From Pseudobutyrivibrio xylanivorans (lineage in GTDB: Bacteria > Bacillota > Clostridia > Lachnospirales > Lachnospiraceae), in the NCBI RefSeq assembly GCF_010906925.1, contig NZ_VTVE01000002.1, forward strand, positions 434,001 to 498,000: a stretch of 64,000 nucleotides of DNA, read 5' to 3'. The position numbers and the translations under genes are program-made. Position 1 is the stretch's first letter. The number at the start of each line of letters is the position of its first letter. Positions 8,401 through 19,099 of this stretch are shown here, piece after piece. The notes under the pieces were generated by a model. That model ran no database searches. It was not told the DNA's origin and saw only the letters and a list, made by a program, of their open reading frames with translations.

Positions 8401-9568
8401 AAACATTATGTTTTTCTTTTATTTGTGTCCCATTATATGTGTAGTACGTCAATTCATCTTTATTTATATCAAATAGCTTTTTTCCATTACAAAATAATGA
8501 CTCTTTATAGAATAGAGAATAGTTACCCTCCTTATCCTTTAATATATAGGAATTATATCTATTTATCGATAACACATCTCCATCATAATATCCAAAATCC
8601 TCTTCTCTTGGATTATATTTTGCTTGAACTACAAAGCCATACGAAATGGCCAGGAACAAACAAAAAGTCATAGCTATAATTATATTATTTCCTACCGACT
8701 TCTTTCTTTTAAAAGAAGAAATAGCTTTAAATCTCTCATATAATTCATTAGCCTCTCCATCTGCTAGTGCCAACATCATTTCTTGTTTCTGTTCATTTTT
8801 CCTGTTATATTCCTGCAATATTGTTTCCAAATATTCTACTCTATTGTCATGAATATCATTTTTTATCACCCTCATATCGCAGCATATTTCTAAGCTTTGA
8901 TTTATATTTTTTTGTAAAAATATGATTACTGGATTCCACCAATATATTTTACAAATAATATTTATTGCACATTTTATAAGTGGATCATTGTTTTTTAAGT
9001 GTTCAAACTCATGCTTTAAAATTATTTCTAATTCTCGCTCCGAGTAAGCCACATTTGGAATAGCAATAATTCTCTTGAACACACCCATACAGCACGGACT
9101 ATCAATATAATTTACCTTTACTATTTTTGTATGAATTCTTTTTGAGTTAGTATCAATATATTTTTTTGCATCAAGATATTCATCATTATTCCAAAAAATA
9201 GTATGAATTACATTATATTTTTTTATGTATACTTCTATTTTTATGATTGCTATTATTATCCAAATACATATTAGTATATCTATAAATGTATAGTTTAATC
9301 CACCAAAAAATATAATATGTTTTTTTAAAAAACTATTTGCTTGATTCCATATAATCCCCCCTGAAACCGGTCTTGTAAGTCCTTCAATTTCTATAGGAAA
9401 TAGCACTCGTAATAAACATAGTGAATATAACAATAGAAAAATTTTAGGATTTATTATATCAAAAAATCTATCTTTTTTTCTAAATACGTATAGTAAACAC
9501 ATCATGATTGTTGATGCAACAGATGCTTGCATTATTGAATTTACTGAAACACTATATAATGTAATCAT
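8399..9568 (-). CDS. BlaR1/MecR1-like M56 membrane peptidase with short novel sensor tail
   Basis: The 389-residue protein follows the BlaR1 plan: three N-terminal membrane segments (about 8-30, 42-60, 86-115), a cytoplasmic gluzincin domain with HEFEH at 186-190 and the downstream LEICCDMRV region, then a fourth segment at about 294-315. Known BlaR1/MecR1 proteins end in a penicillin-binding sensor of about 250 residues. Here the exported tail is only about 74 residues (DGDVLSINRYNSYILKDKEG) and has no SxxK, SxN or KTG motif. It therefore probably senses something other than a beta-lactam. It overlaps the BlaI-like gene by four bases, so signal transduction by repressor cleavage is likely. 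Confidence 0.88.
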   Translation of the reverse strand: MITLYSVSVNSIMQASVASTIMMCLLYVFRKKDRFFDIINPKIFLLLYSLCLLRVLFPIEIEGLTRPVSGGIIWNQANSFLKKHIIFFGGLNYTFIDILICIWIIIAIIKIEVYIKKYNVIHTIFWNNDEYLDAKKYIDTNSKRIHTKIVKVNYIDSPCCMGVFKRIIAIPNVAYSERELEIILKHEFEHLKNNDPLIKCAINIICKIYWWNPVIIFLQKNINQSLEICCDMRVIKNDIHDNRVEYLETILQEYNRKNEQKQEMMLALADGEANELYERFKAISSFKRKKSVGNNIIIAMTFCLFLAISYGFVVQAKYNPREEDFGYYDGDVLSINRYNSYILKDKEGNYSLFYKESLFCNGKKLFDINKDELTYYTYNGTQIKEKHNV

Positions 9569-9969
9569 TTTTCGCCTTTTAGCTGATTTATCACTTCTTC
9601 CAATTTAGATATTACTTTCTGATTCTTATCCTTTTCCTTTAGTTTATTTGCTCCAATAAATGATGCTGTTAATTCTGCAATTGCATCACTGCCAAACCCC
9701 TTATTAATTAATAATCCAGCATAATACTCTTCTTTTGTTATACTCGGAACTAGCCTTCTTGCATATGTTTTTGCCGCTTTTTCAAAGCTATCAATTTCCA
9801 AATATCCTTCTTCCGATAATGCTTGTACAATTTTATATACAGTTACATTACTCCATCCTTCCTCACTCAGTTCACTCGCCATTTCATTTGGAGTCATAGG
9901 TTCTGCTTTTTTCCATAAGAAGTTCATTAATGCTTCTTCTCTTGTTTTTAGCTCTCTTCTTTTTTTCAT
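9565..9969 (-). CDS. BlaI/MecI-family repressor
   Basis: The protein is 134 residues, the normal BlaI/MecI length. It has a winged helix at about residues 8-75 (REEALMNFLWKKAEPMTPNE, then WSNVTVYKIVQALSEEGYLE) and a C-terminal helical dimerisation region. BlaI-type repressors bind TACA/TGTA dyads and are inactivated through the partner M56 peptidase, which here follows with a 4-base overlap. The likely targets are its own promoter and that of the adjacent small-protein operon, which is inference. Confidence 0.9.
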   Translation of the reverse strand: MKKRRELKTREEALMNFLWKKAEPMTPNEMASELSEEGWSNVTVYKIVQALSEEGYLEIDSFEKAAKTYARRLVPSITKEEYYAGLLINKGFGSDAIAELTASFIGANKLKEKDKNQKVISKLEEVINQLKGEK

Positions 9970-10004
9970 TTCTGCCCCTTTTTTATTATCCTATTTTTAT
10001 ATTC

Positions 10005-10043
10005 GTTGTAATTATTATATATCTACTATATTTCTCGTACAAC
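10005..10043 (-). promoter_or_regulatory. blaI-like promoter with flanking GTTGTA/TACAAC inverted repeat
   Basis: On the minus strand TTGTAC (10037-10042) and TATAAT (10014-10019) are 17 bases apart. GTTGTA at 10005-10010 and TACAAC at 10038-10043 form an inverted pair that frames the promoter and contains the TGTA/TACA half-sites used by BlaI-type repressors. Operator function is inferred. Confidence 0.55.
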
Positions 10044-10088
10044 AAAAAACCACCCTCACCAGTTTGGTTAGGATGGTTTTTTGTTGTA
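10038..10088 (-). terminator. Long-stem terminator downstream of the xylA relic
   Basis: Arms at 10038-10056 and 10070-10088 pair over 19 bases with one mismatch (CAAAAAACCACCCT against AGGATGGTTTTTTG). A T-run follows in both directions. It ends minus-strand transcription from the xylA remnant, and its outer arm overlaps the -35 box of the BlaI-like gene. Confidence 0.85.
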
Positions 10089-10102
10089 TATTTTCCTTTT
10101 AC

Positions 10103-10480
10103 TTATTTGAACAATACATTATTAAGAACAGCCTCTAAGTATTCTTGGCGTCCTGAACCTGGTAACTCTGGTTTTTTCATCTTAAGTGCGTAATCTGAGC
10201 ATTCTTGAAGTGTAGTGCTCTTATCACGAATCTTCTTGCCAATTCCCTCCTGGAAGCTTGAATACTTCTCTTTTACAAAGTTATCAATTCTTCCGTCTTC
10301 AATAAGCTCAGCTGCTTTTATAAGTCCCAGAGCAAATGTATCCATACCAAGAATAAATGCATGGAACATATCCTCATATGTATAGCTTGGGCGACGATTC
10401 TTAGAGTCGAAATTAAATCCACCAGTTAGGCCGCCTGATTTGAGTACTTCATACATAGCAAGTGTTGCGTGGTTCGCCTC
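10103..10480 (-). pseudogene. xylA: Xylose isomerase 3' remnant with internal deletion
   Basis: From the ATG at 10454-10456 the frame encodes 117 residues that match the C-terminal quarter of XylA (MYEVLKSGGLTGGFNFDSKN, GMDTFALGLIKAAELIEDGR, SGRQEYLEAVLNNVLFK). Upstream in the same frame are codons for EANHATLA, which belongs about 50 residues earlier in intact XylA, before GHTFEHEL. In full-length Firmicutes XylA both EANHATLA and the later ATLA before the M-EVLK segment contain ATLA, so this junction looks like a deletion between the two short repeats. The first 230 or so residues are gone, and an in-frame stop lies at 10499-10501. The product cannot form the TIM barrel. Confidence 0.85.
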
Positions 10481-10481
10481 T

Positions 10482-10500
10482 AAAAGGCCCGCAGCCTTTT
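10482..10500. repeat. Small hairpin at the junction of two gene remnants
   Basis: AAAAGGC and GCCTTTT face each other around CCGCA. The hairpin sits exactly where the xylA relic and the AraC relic meet, and may be a terminator left at the deletion point. Confidence 0.5.
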
Positions 10501-10501
10501 A

Positions 10502-10741
10502 CTGACCACGGACCTTACTTTAATTGATATAAGTATTTCTTGCGGATTCTCTGATCCAAAATATTTAAACAAAGCATTTAGGAAAATGTACAACTGTTTA
10601 TCAAGAGAATATCGAATTTCCTTTGATAATCAAAAACTAGTTGTACAGCAATCCTCTATGCTATCTACGCAAAATATATTGTCGAATCCTACTAGTCTAT
10701 TGCTATTAGACAAATATGTTATTTCTTCTTCAGATATTTAA
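10502..10741 (+). pseudogene. C-terminal remnant of an AraC-family regulator
   Basis: The plus-strand frame ending at the TAA at 10739-10741 encodes DLTLIDISISCGFSDPKYLN then KAFRKMYNCLSREYR, the second helix-turn-helix of an AraC/XylS regulator, followed by about 38 more residues. The preceding sensor domain and first helix-turn-helix are absent, and no start codon with a Shine-Dalgarno is present. In Lachnospiraceae AraC regulators often accompany xylose and xylan genes, so this and the xylA relic are probably two edges of one deleted locus. Confidence 0.78.
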
Positions 10742-10805
10742 CAAGCTTTACTATTCCAAATATTAATAGACCATAGAATGCTATATATCCTAATGCAAAG
10801 GCCAT
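10719..10805 (-). CDS. 28-residue membrane peptide coupled to galK
   Basis: This short open frame encodes MAFALGYIAFYGLLIFGIVK followed by LVKYLKKK, one membrane helix with a lysine-rich cytoplasmic end. A strong AGGAGG overlaps the galK stop codon (TAG at 10817-10819) and lies seven bases before the ATG at 10803-10805; a second ATG at 10809-10811 is too close to the site. The composition is that of a genuine small membrane protein and unlike the antisense AraC relic it overlaps. Function unknown; proximity suggests association with the sugar transporter of the same operon. Confidence 0.65.
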   Translation of the reverse strand: MAFALGYIAFYGLLIFGIVKLVKYLKKK

Positions 10806-10816
10806 TACCATTCCTC

Positions 10817-11986
10817 CTAAGATATTCTTTTTGCTCCATCGCCTATATCGACAACGTAGAATTCTGCATCAAGGTTGTATTTCTCCTTGTAGGCCTTACC
10901 TACTACATTCTTGAAATTATCAACTGCGTCATTTTCAACGATGGCTACTGTACAGCCTCCAAATCCGCCTCCAGTAATGCGGGCTCCTATAACGCCTGGA
11001 ACTGACCACTCTGTCTCCACAAGGAAATCTACCTCCTCGCAAGAAACTTCATAGTCATCTCGAAGCGACACATGGCTTGCATTCATAAGCTTGCCAAATG
11101 TGGCGATGTCGTTATTATTAAGAGCCTCTACTGCCTTAATAGTGCGCTGATTCTCAGCTACTGCATGCTTAGCTCTTCTGTAGCAAACTTCGTCCTTGAT
11201 GGCTGAGCCGTATTTCTCAAACTCCTGGTCAGTTAATTCTCCCAGTGTATTGATGCCACAAACTGTTTGAAGATCTGCAAGTGCCTGAGCGCTTTCATTT
11301 CTTCTATCGTTATAGGCTGAGTCTACAAGTGAATGCTTTACCTTGGAATTGGTGATTACAATCTTCGCATTTGGAAGTTTTACGCTGGCAAATTTATAGG
11401 ATAAATCTGCACAGTCAAGGAAAATGGCGTGGTCTTTTTGTCCCATTGCTACCGCAAATTGGTCCATTATACCACAATTGCATCCGTTAAAATTGTTCTC
11501 TGAGTACTGTCCTACGAGAGCTAAGTCCACCTTAGACTTATCTAGTCCAAAGAAATCATTTAAAACAGTACCAGTAAGCACTTCTAATGAAGCTGACGAT
11601 GATAGGCCTGAACCGTTGGGAATATTGCCCCAAACACACATTTCAAAGCCTGATTTAATTTCGCAACCCTTCTCAATTAGAGCCCATACAACTCCTAGAG
11701 GATAGTTTGCCCAGTGATATTCGTCCTTGTTTGTAAGGTCATCAAGACTGCTTTCGATTACACCAACATTTTCAATGTTTGCAGAATAGAGCTTTATTAC
11801 TCTGTCATCACGCTTTCTTGCTACTGCGTATGTTCCAATGGTAAGTGCACATGGAAATACATGGCCTCCATTGTAGTCAGTGTGCTCTCCAATGAGGTTC
11901 ACACGGCCTGGAGCAAAGTAAGTGCGTATATCGCCGCCTGCTCCGAACTTTTCCACAAAAATGCTTTTTAATTCTTTCTCATTCAT
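10817..11986 (-). CDS. galK: Galactokinase
   Basis: GalK phosphorylates D-galactose at C1 with ATP, the first step of the Leloir pathway. The 389 residues show the galactokinase signature GRVNLIGEHTDYNGG near residue 27, the ATP loop PNGSGLSSSASLE, and the C-terminal GARITGGGFGGCTVAI. It is downstream of lacZ in the same direction, so it handles galactose released from lactose or other beta-galactosides. galT and galE are not in the window. Confidence 0.97.
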   Translation of the reverse strand: MNEKELKSIFVEKFGAGGDIRTYFAPGRVNLIGEHTDYNGGHVFPCALTIGTYAVARKRDDRVIKLYSANIENVGVIESSLDDLTNKDEYHWANYPLGVVWALIEKGCEIKSGFEMCVWGNIPNGSGLSSSASLEVLTGTVLNDFFGLDKSKVDLALVGQYSENNFNGCNCGIMDQFAVAMGQKDHAIFLDCADLSYKFASVKLPNAKIVITNSKVKHSLVDSAYNDRRNESAQALADLQTVCGINTLGELTDQEFEKYGSAIKDEVCYRRAKHAVAENQRTIKAVEALNNNDIATFGKLMNASHVSLRDDYEVSCEEVDFLVETEWSVPGVIGARITGGGFGGCTVAIVENDAVDNFKNVVGKAYKEKYNLDAEFYVVDIGDGAKRIS

Positions 11987-12038
11987 TATTCTTCTCCTTC
12001 TATACCATCTGGTCTATCGACCATATCCCCCGATGGTT

Positions 12039-12563
12039 TTAAGCATAGATCTCATGCTTATTATATTTTGACATAGCATTAAGCAACTTCTCAGATGGAT
12101 TGAATATTACCTTGAAATCGTATCCTTTTGCCTCGCTGTGAGCCACTAAGATGTAAACTTTGTCATCTTCCTGATTGCTTGAACAGTCATAAGTCTTAAG
12201 GTTCACATGGTCATATTTAAGAGATTCGTTAGTTCCAACTGCTGCAACTAGCTTTACCTCGCTTGGCTCAATACTAACTACCTTTTTACGCTTTTCATTG
12301 TTGATGATTTTAGCTATCTCAAGACTGCCGTTTGTATAATCATATTCATACTCAATATTCTTATAGCCTAAAATCCAACAATATGACAAACCTGCTACTA
12401 TAGTCAAAATAGCTAATATAGTCTTTATAATTCCCGTAGTAGAAATCATTGCCACACAAAACAGAAGTGTAGCTGCTAAAAGGCAAAGTTTCTTAGCCTT
12501 CATCGCTCCAGACTCAACTACTTTAACTGCCTCTTCTACAAAAGTATCGTTTGATTCAAACAT
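12039..12563 (-). CDS. Unknown membrane protein between lacZ and galK
   Basis: I do not recognise a domain with certainty. The 174-residue product has two adjacent hydrophobic segments at about residues 25-65 and a soluble, mostly beta C-terminal part of about 100 residues that begins GYKNIEYEYDYTNG. I chose the ATG at 12561-12563 because GGAGG lies seven bases upstream; the ATG two codons earlier is too close to that site, and the longer frame has no support. Its place inside the lac operon suggests a link with galactoside use, but no activity is visible. Confidence 0.75.
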   Translation of the reverse strand: MFESNDTFVEEAVKVVESGAMKAKKLCLLAATLLFCVAMISTTGIIKTILAILTIVAGLSYCWILGYKNIEYEYDYTNGSLEIAKIINNEKRKKVVSIEPSEVKLVAAVGTNESLKYDHVNLKTYDCSSNQEDDKVYILVAHSEAKGYDFKVIFNPSEKLLNAMSKYNKHEIYA

Positions 12564-12667
12564 ATTCATCCCTCCATATAATAACTGTCTAACCAGATGT
12601 AGTTCCTTATAGGTGATTACATGGTAATACCCCATAAAGTAAAAAACCAGTCGACAATTATTATACC

Positions 12668-15697
<3,030 letters not shown>

Positions 15698-15705
15698 TTA
15701 TCTTT

Positions 15706-16548
15706 TTATTTAACCGAACCTGTAATACCTTCTGCAAATTGTTTTTGCAATATAAAGAAAATAATCATTGTTGGAAGAGAACAGAACAATACTCCAAGCA
15801 TTGTCATGCCGTAATCTACTGTGTATCCGCTAGTGATATTTGCGATAAACATTGGCATTGTCTGTGCTCTATTATCAGTCATTACTACCTTTGGCCATAG
15901 ATATGCATTCCACGCGTTCATAAATGATATAACACCAGCTGCTGCATAGATTGATTTCTGAACTGGCATATACATTTTGAAGAAAATCTTCCACTCAGGA
16001 AGTCCATCAATTCGAGCTGCCTCCATGATGTCAGGTGGGAAATTACGGGAATTCTGCCTGAACATCATAATCATAAATGGAGTAGATATTCCTGGAAGAA
16101 TAAATGCCCAAACTGAATTCAAAAGCTTAACCTTTGATATCAGTACAAAAAGTGGAACCATTGTTGCCACTGCTGGAACCATCATAGCAAGAAGGATTAT
16201 TCCAAAAAGTCTATCCTTGTGTTTGTCATGATAGAGCTCAAATCCGTATCCAGCTAAGGAACAGATAAACAATGTGAAAATAGTCTGTACTGTAGCATAG
16301 AGGAATGAATTTCCCAAACTACTCCAAAGTGTTCCCTGTACTGCGTTTCTCAAGTGCTCAAAGTTGATTAATAGCTGATTTCCAAATGCAATAGAACCTC
16401 TAGCCACATTAAGTGATGTGTTAGTAGCCGCTGCAATCATCCAATAAAGTGGAAATACAGATATTAATGAGCAAATAATTAAAAATATGTATGTAGGAAT
16501 AAGCCTACGTTGTACCATTGATTTATTATTCTTAGTCACGAGTATCAC
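15706..16548 (-). CDS. Sugar ABC transporter permease, MalG/LacG type
   Basis: Inner-membrane permease of the carbohydrate CUT1 family, 280 residues with six predicted membrane segments. The coupling motif that contacts the ATPase is EAARIDGLPEWKIFFKMYMP at about residue 190. It overlaps the upstream permease gene by 17 bases and lies 20 bases before lacZ. No ATPase gene is in this operon, so the orphan MsmK-type ATPase at 4.2 kb is the likely partner. Confidence 0.94.
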   Translation of the reverse strand: MILVTKNNKSMVQRRLIPTYIFLIICSLISVFPLYWMIAAATNTSLNVARGSIAFGNQLLINFEHLRNAVQGTLWSSLGNSFLYATVQTIFTLFICSLAGYGFELYHDKHKDRLFGIILLAMMVPAVATMVPLFVLISKVKLLNSVWAFILPGISTPFMIMMFRQNSRNFPPDIMEAARIDGLPEWKIFFKMYMPVQKSIYAAAGVISFMNAWNAYLWPKVVMTDNRAQTMPMFIANITSGYTVDYGMTMLGVLFCSLPTMIIFFILQKQFAEGITGSVK

Positions 16549-17494
16549 CTACTTTCAAATTGATGAATGCAAGTATTGCCACCATGATAAATACTAAAAA
16601 TGCCATTGCCGATGTGTATCCCAGTGCACCTACACCCTGTCCAAATGCTTGATTGTAAATGTAATGTGACATTGTGATTGTAGAATTTGCAGGACCACCA
16701 CTTGTTAAGTTCATTGACTCATCAAAGAGCTGCAATGTACCATTTATTGACATTATTGCTGTCATAACAATGGTCGGTTTTAGAAGTGGCACAGTTACGT
16801 ACCAAAATGTCTTCCAGCCTGTGGCTCCATCGATTTTGGCTGCCTCGTATACGGAATACTCTATATTCTGAAGACCAGCCAGATAAAATACCATGTTATA
16901 TCCTGTCCATCTCCAGATTAGGGCTATTATGATAACTGCCTTTGCTGTTCCCGGTGTGCCTAAGAAATTTATATTCTCGCTGATCAAACCAAGTTTCATG
17001 AGCACAGAATTTACAAGGCCCTGTGTAGCAAACATTGATTTGAAAATTATTGAGTATGATACTAGGGAAGTTGCACATGGTAAAAAGATACATGTTCTGA
17101 ATAATCCCTTGAATTTAAGGTCCTTATTGTTAAGAAGCTGTGCTAATAATATTGCAAGCACAAGCATAATAGGGACCTCGATTATAAGATAAAAGAATGT
17201 ATTTTTCATTGACTGAATGAAAATACCATCCTGAAACATTCGAGTGTAATTGTATGTAAGTGGATCAGCGAAAACTGTATTTACGCCTTTTCCTTTTTTT
17301 AACGATGTGATAAAAGCCTGAATAATTGGATAAAAACTCATTATAAAAATGAGAACTGTTGCTGGTGTTAAGAACGCCCAGCCGGCTGCCAATTGTTTAT
17401 TTGCAAGCGTCATTCCTTTTCTTTTATTTTCCACTTTGGCATCCCCCTTCTTTAAAAATGGGAAGTGGGCTAGCCACTTCCCAAAGAAATTCAT
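16532..17494 (-). CDS. Sugar ABC transporter permease, MalF/LacF type
   Basis: Partner permease of 320 residues with six predicted membrane segments after a short cytoplasmic N terminus. The coupling motif is EAAKIDGATGWKTFWYVTVP near residue 220. It follows the binding-protein gene by nine bases and overlaps the next permease gene, the usual CUT1 order of binding protein, F type, G type. Confidence 0.94.
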   Translation of the reverse strand: MNFFGKWLAHFPFLKKGDAKVENKRKGMTLANKQLAAGWAFLTPATVLIFIMSFYPIIQAFITSLKKGKGVNTVFADPLTYNYTRMFQDGIFIQSMKNTFFYLIIEVPIMLVLAILLAQLLNNKDLKFKGLFRTCIFLPCATSLVSYSIIFKSMFATQGLVNSVLMKLGLISENINFLGTPGTAKAVIIIALIWRWTGYNMVFYLAGLQNIEYSVYEAAKIDGATGWKTFWYVTVPLLKPTIVMTAIMSINGTLQLFDESMNLTSGGPANSTITMSHYIYNQAFGQGVGALGYTSAMAFLVFIMVAILAFINLKVGDTRD

Positions 17495-17503
17495 TTACAA
17501 CTA

Positions 17504-18859
17504 TTAATCTAATTCCATTTCAAATCTAAGCTGCTCTTCTGCATTTGCAATAGCTGCTTCTGGATCCTCGCCATTTGTAAGGACATTCTGAAGAGCTGTT
17601 CCAAGCTGTGTACGTGCTGCATAGTGATAATCTGACTGCTCTACTGTAGGTACATGCTGTGTATACTCAACGATTGTTGCGTAAATTGGCTGGTCATTGA
17701 AGAAAGGAACACCCTGTGAATATACATCTGACTCTGCAGCTGCTGCACATGTTCCGATTACACCACCATTTACAAGAGCTTCATCGTATGTGATTGACTG
17801 TCCGTCTGCTGCTGACTCTCCACCAAATGTGTATGAAAGGAACTGAAGTGCAAGATCCTTCTTCTGGCAATTTGCTGTGATATAAAGTGATGAACCACCA
17901 TTTGATGCATAGCCTGGCTTTCCTGTAAGTGTTGGAGCTGTTGTAATCTCCCACTTTCCTGAGTTGTCAGCTACCTGCTCGATTGTAGGAATAATCCAGT
18001 TACCATTGTAAACACCTGCTACTAAGTCACCCTGGATAGCCTGATCTGTGTAGTCTGACCAGTCATTTGCAAGGTAGAGAACATTATCCTGAGCAAGCTT
18101 TACAACTACATTGAATACTTCTACAAGTGTCTCATTATCCTTGAAGTATGGCTCGCCATCTTTGAACTGAGAAACACCCTCTGCCTGAAGCATCATGTAG
18201 AATAAGTCGTTTCCATCCCCATCCATGCAAAGTAAATACTTACCTGTCTTTTCGTATACCTTTTTGCCGATTTCATCGAACTCATCCCATGTGATGCCTG
18301 TTACATCATCAATTGTGTAACCTGCTTCAGCAAGGAGATCTGTTCTATATGCAAAAATAGCTGTTCCTGCATCTACTGGGAATCCATAGTGAACTCCATT
18401 GATTGTTGAGTATGAAAGCTTCTCAGCTCCAAGTCCTGACCAATCACAAGTTGCATCCTCTGCTGACTGCCATGCATCAGGATAGTTTGTTACGTACTGC
18501 TGAATATAATGATCCTGGAAAAGCACGATATCTGGTAATGTGCTATAGTCTCCAGCTTCTGCTGCATTTGTGATTTTTGTCTCTACATCTGATGATTGAG
18601 ACTGTGTAATAATCTCAAGATGGAAATCTGGATTAACCTCCTGGAAATCCTTCTCTGCTGCCTTAAGTGCTGGAATATTAAAGTTTTCATCCCAAGCATA
18701 CACTGTTAAAGTGTTCTCATCTTCTGACTGTACATTTTCCTCTGCACCGTCAGCACCTGCTGCTCCCCCTTCTGCGCCAGTTCCGTCAGAACCTCCACAT
18801 GCTACTAGCGAAGAAACCATTGCTCCTGCGAGCATTACTGATAGTAATTTTTTCTTCAT
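17504..18859 (-). CDS. Sugar ABC transporter substrate-binding lipoprotein
   Basis: Family 1 extracellular solute-binding protein of 451 residues. The N terminus is a lipoprotein signal, MKKKLLSVMLAGAMVSSLVA followed by the lipobox cysteine. The mature part begins with an acidic, Gly/Ala-rich linker and then NTLTVYAWDENFNIPALKAA. I placed the start at 18857-18859 because a purine-rich GGAGAATGGAGAGAG precedes it; the frame open further upstream encodes no signal sequence. It heads the transporter-lacZ-galK operon and is a close paralogue of the 20051-21373 product. Confidence 0.92.
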   Translation of the reverse strand: MKKKLLSVMLAGAMVSSLVACGGSDGTGAEGGAAGADGAEENVQSEDENTLTVYAWDENFNIPALKAAEKDFQEVNPDFHLEIITQSQSSDVETKITNAAEAGDYSTLPDIVLFQDHYIQQYVTNYPDAWQSAEDATCDWSGLGAEKLSYSTINGVHYGFPVDAGTAIFAYRTDLLAEAGYTIDDVTGITWDEFDEIGKKVYEKTGKYLLCMDGDGNDLFYMMLQAEGVSQFKDGEPYFKDNETLVEVFNVVVKLAQDNVLYLANDWSDYTDQAIQGDLVAGVYNGNWIIPTIEQVADNSGKWEITTAPTLTGKPGYASNGGSSLYITANCQKKDLALQFLSYTFGGESAADGQSITYDEALVNGGVIGTCAAAAESDVYSQGVPFFNDQPIYATIVEYTQHVPTVEQSDYHYAARTQLGTALQNVLTNGEDPEAAIANAEEQLRFEMELD

Positions 18860-19065
18860 CTCTCTCCATTCTCCTTCTCTCTTAGATATTTGGCGCTTTC
18901 TTGTACACAATGCACAATTCCTTTCCCAATATGCGCCCCTCATATGGTCATAATACTAATTAATTATTGTTATTTGTTAAATATAATTGCTCTAAAAAAT
19001 TGCATATTCGCTCATTTAAATCTATGAGAATAATTATTTTTCACTGTTATTGTGTCTAAAATATG

Positions 19066-19094
19066 TAAAAAAAAGAATGACCTGTGGCCATTCT
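19066..19094 (-). terminator. Terminator after the AraC-type regulator
   Basis: Arms AGAATGACC (19074-19082) and GGCCATTCT (19086-19094), with one imperfect pair, are followed on the minus strand by a T-run. It separates the regulator gene from the transporter operon. The rest of the gap (18860-19065) must hold the transporter promoter, but I see only a weak TATTAT without a good -35, as expected for an activated promoter. Confidence 0.75.
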
Positions 19095-19099
19095 CTTTC

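Noticed and set aside
8399-9969. Beta-lactam resistance regulation by the BlaR1/BlaI-like pair.
   Set aside because: The sensor tail is too short and lacks penicillin-binding motifs, and no beta-lactamase or PBP2a-like gene is adjacent.
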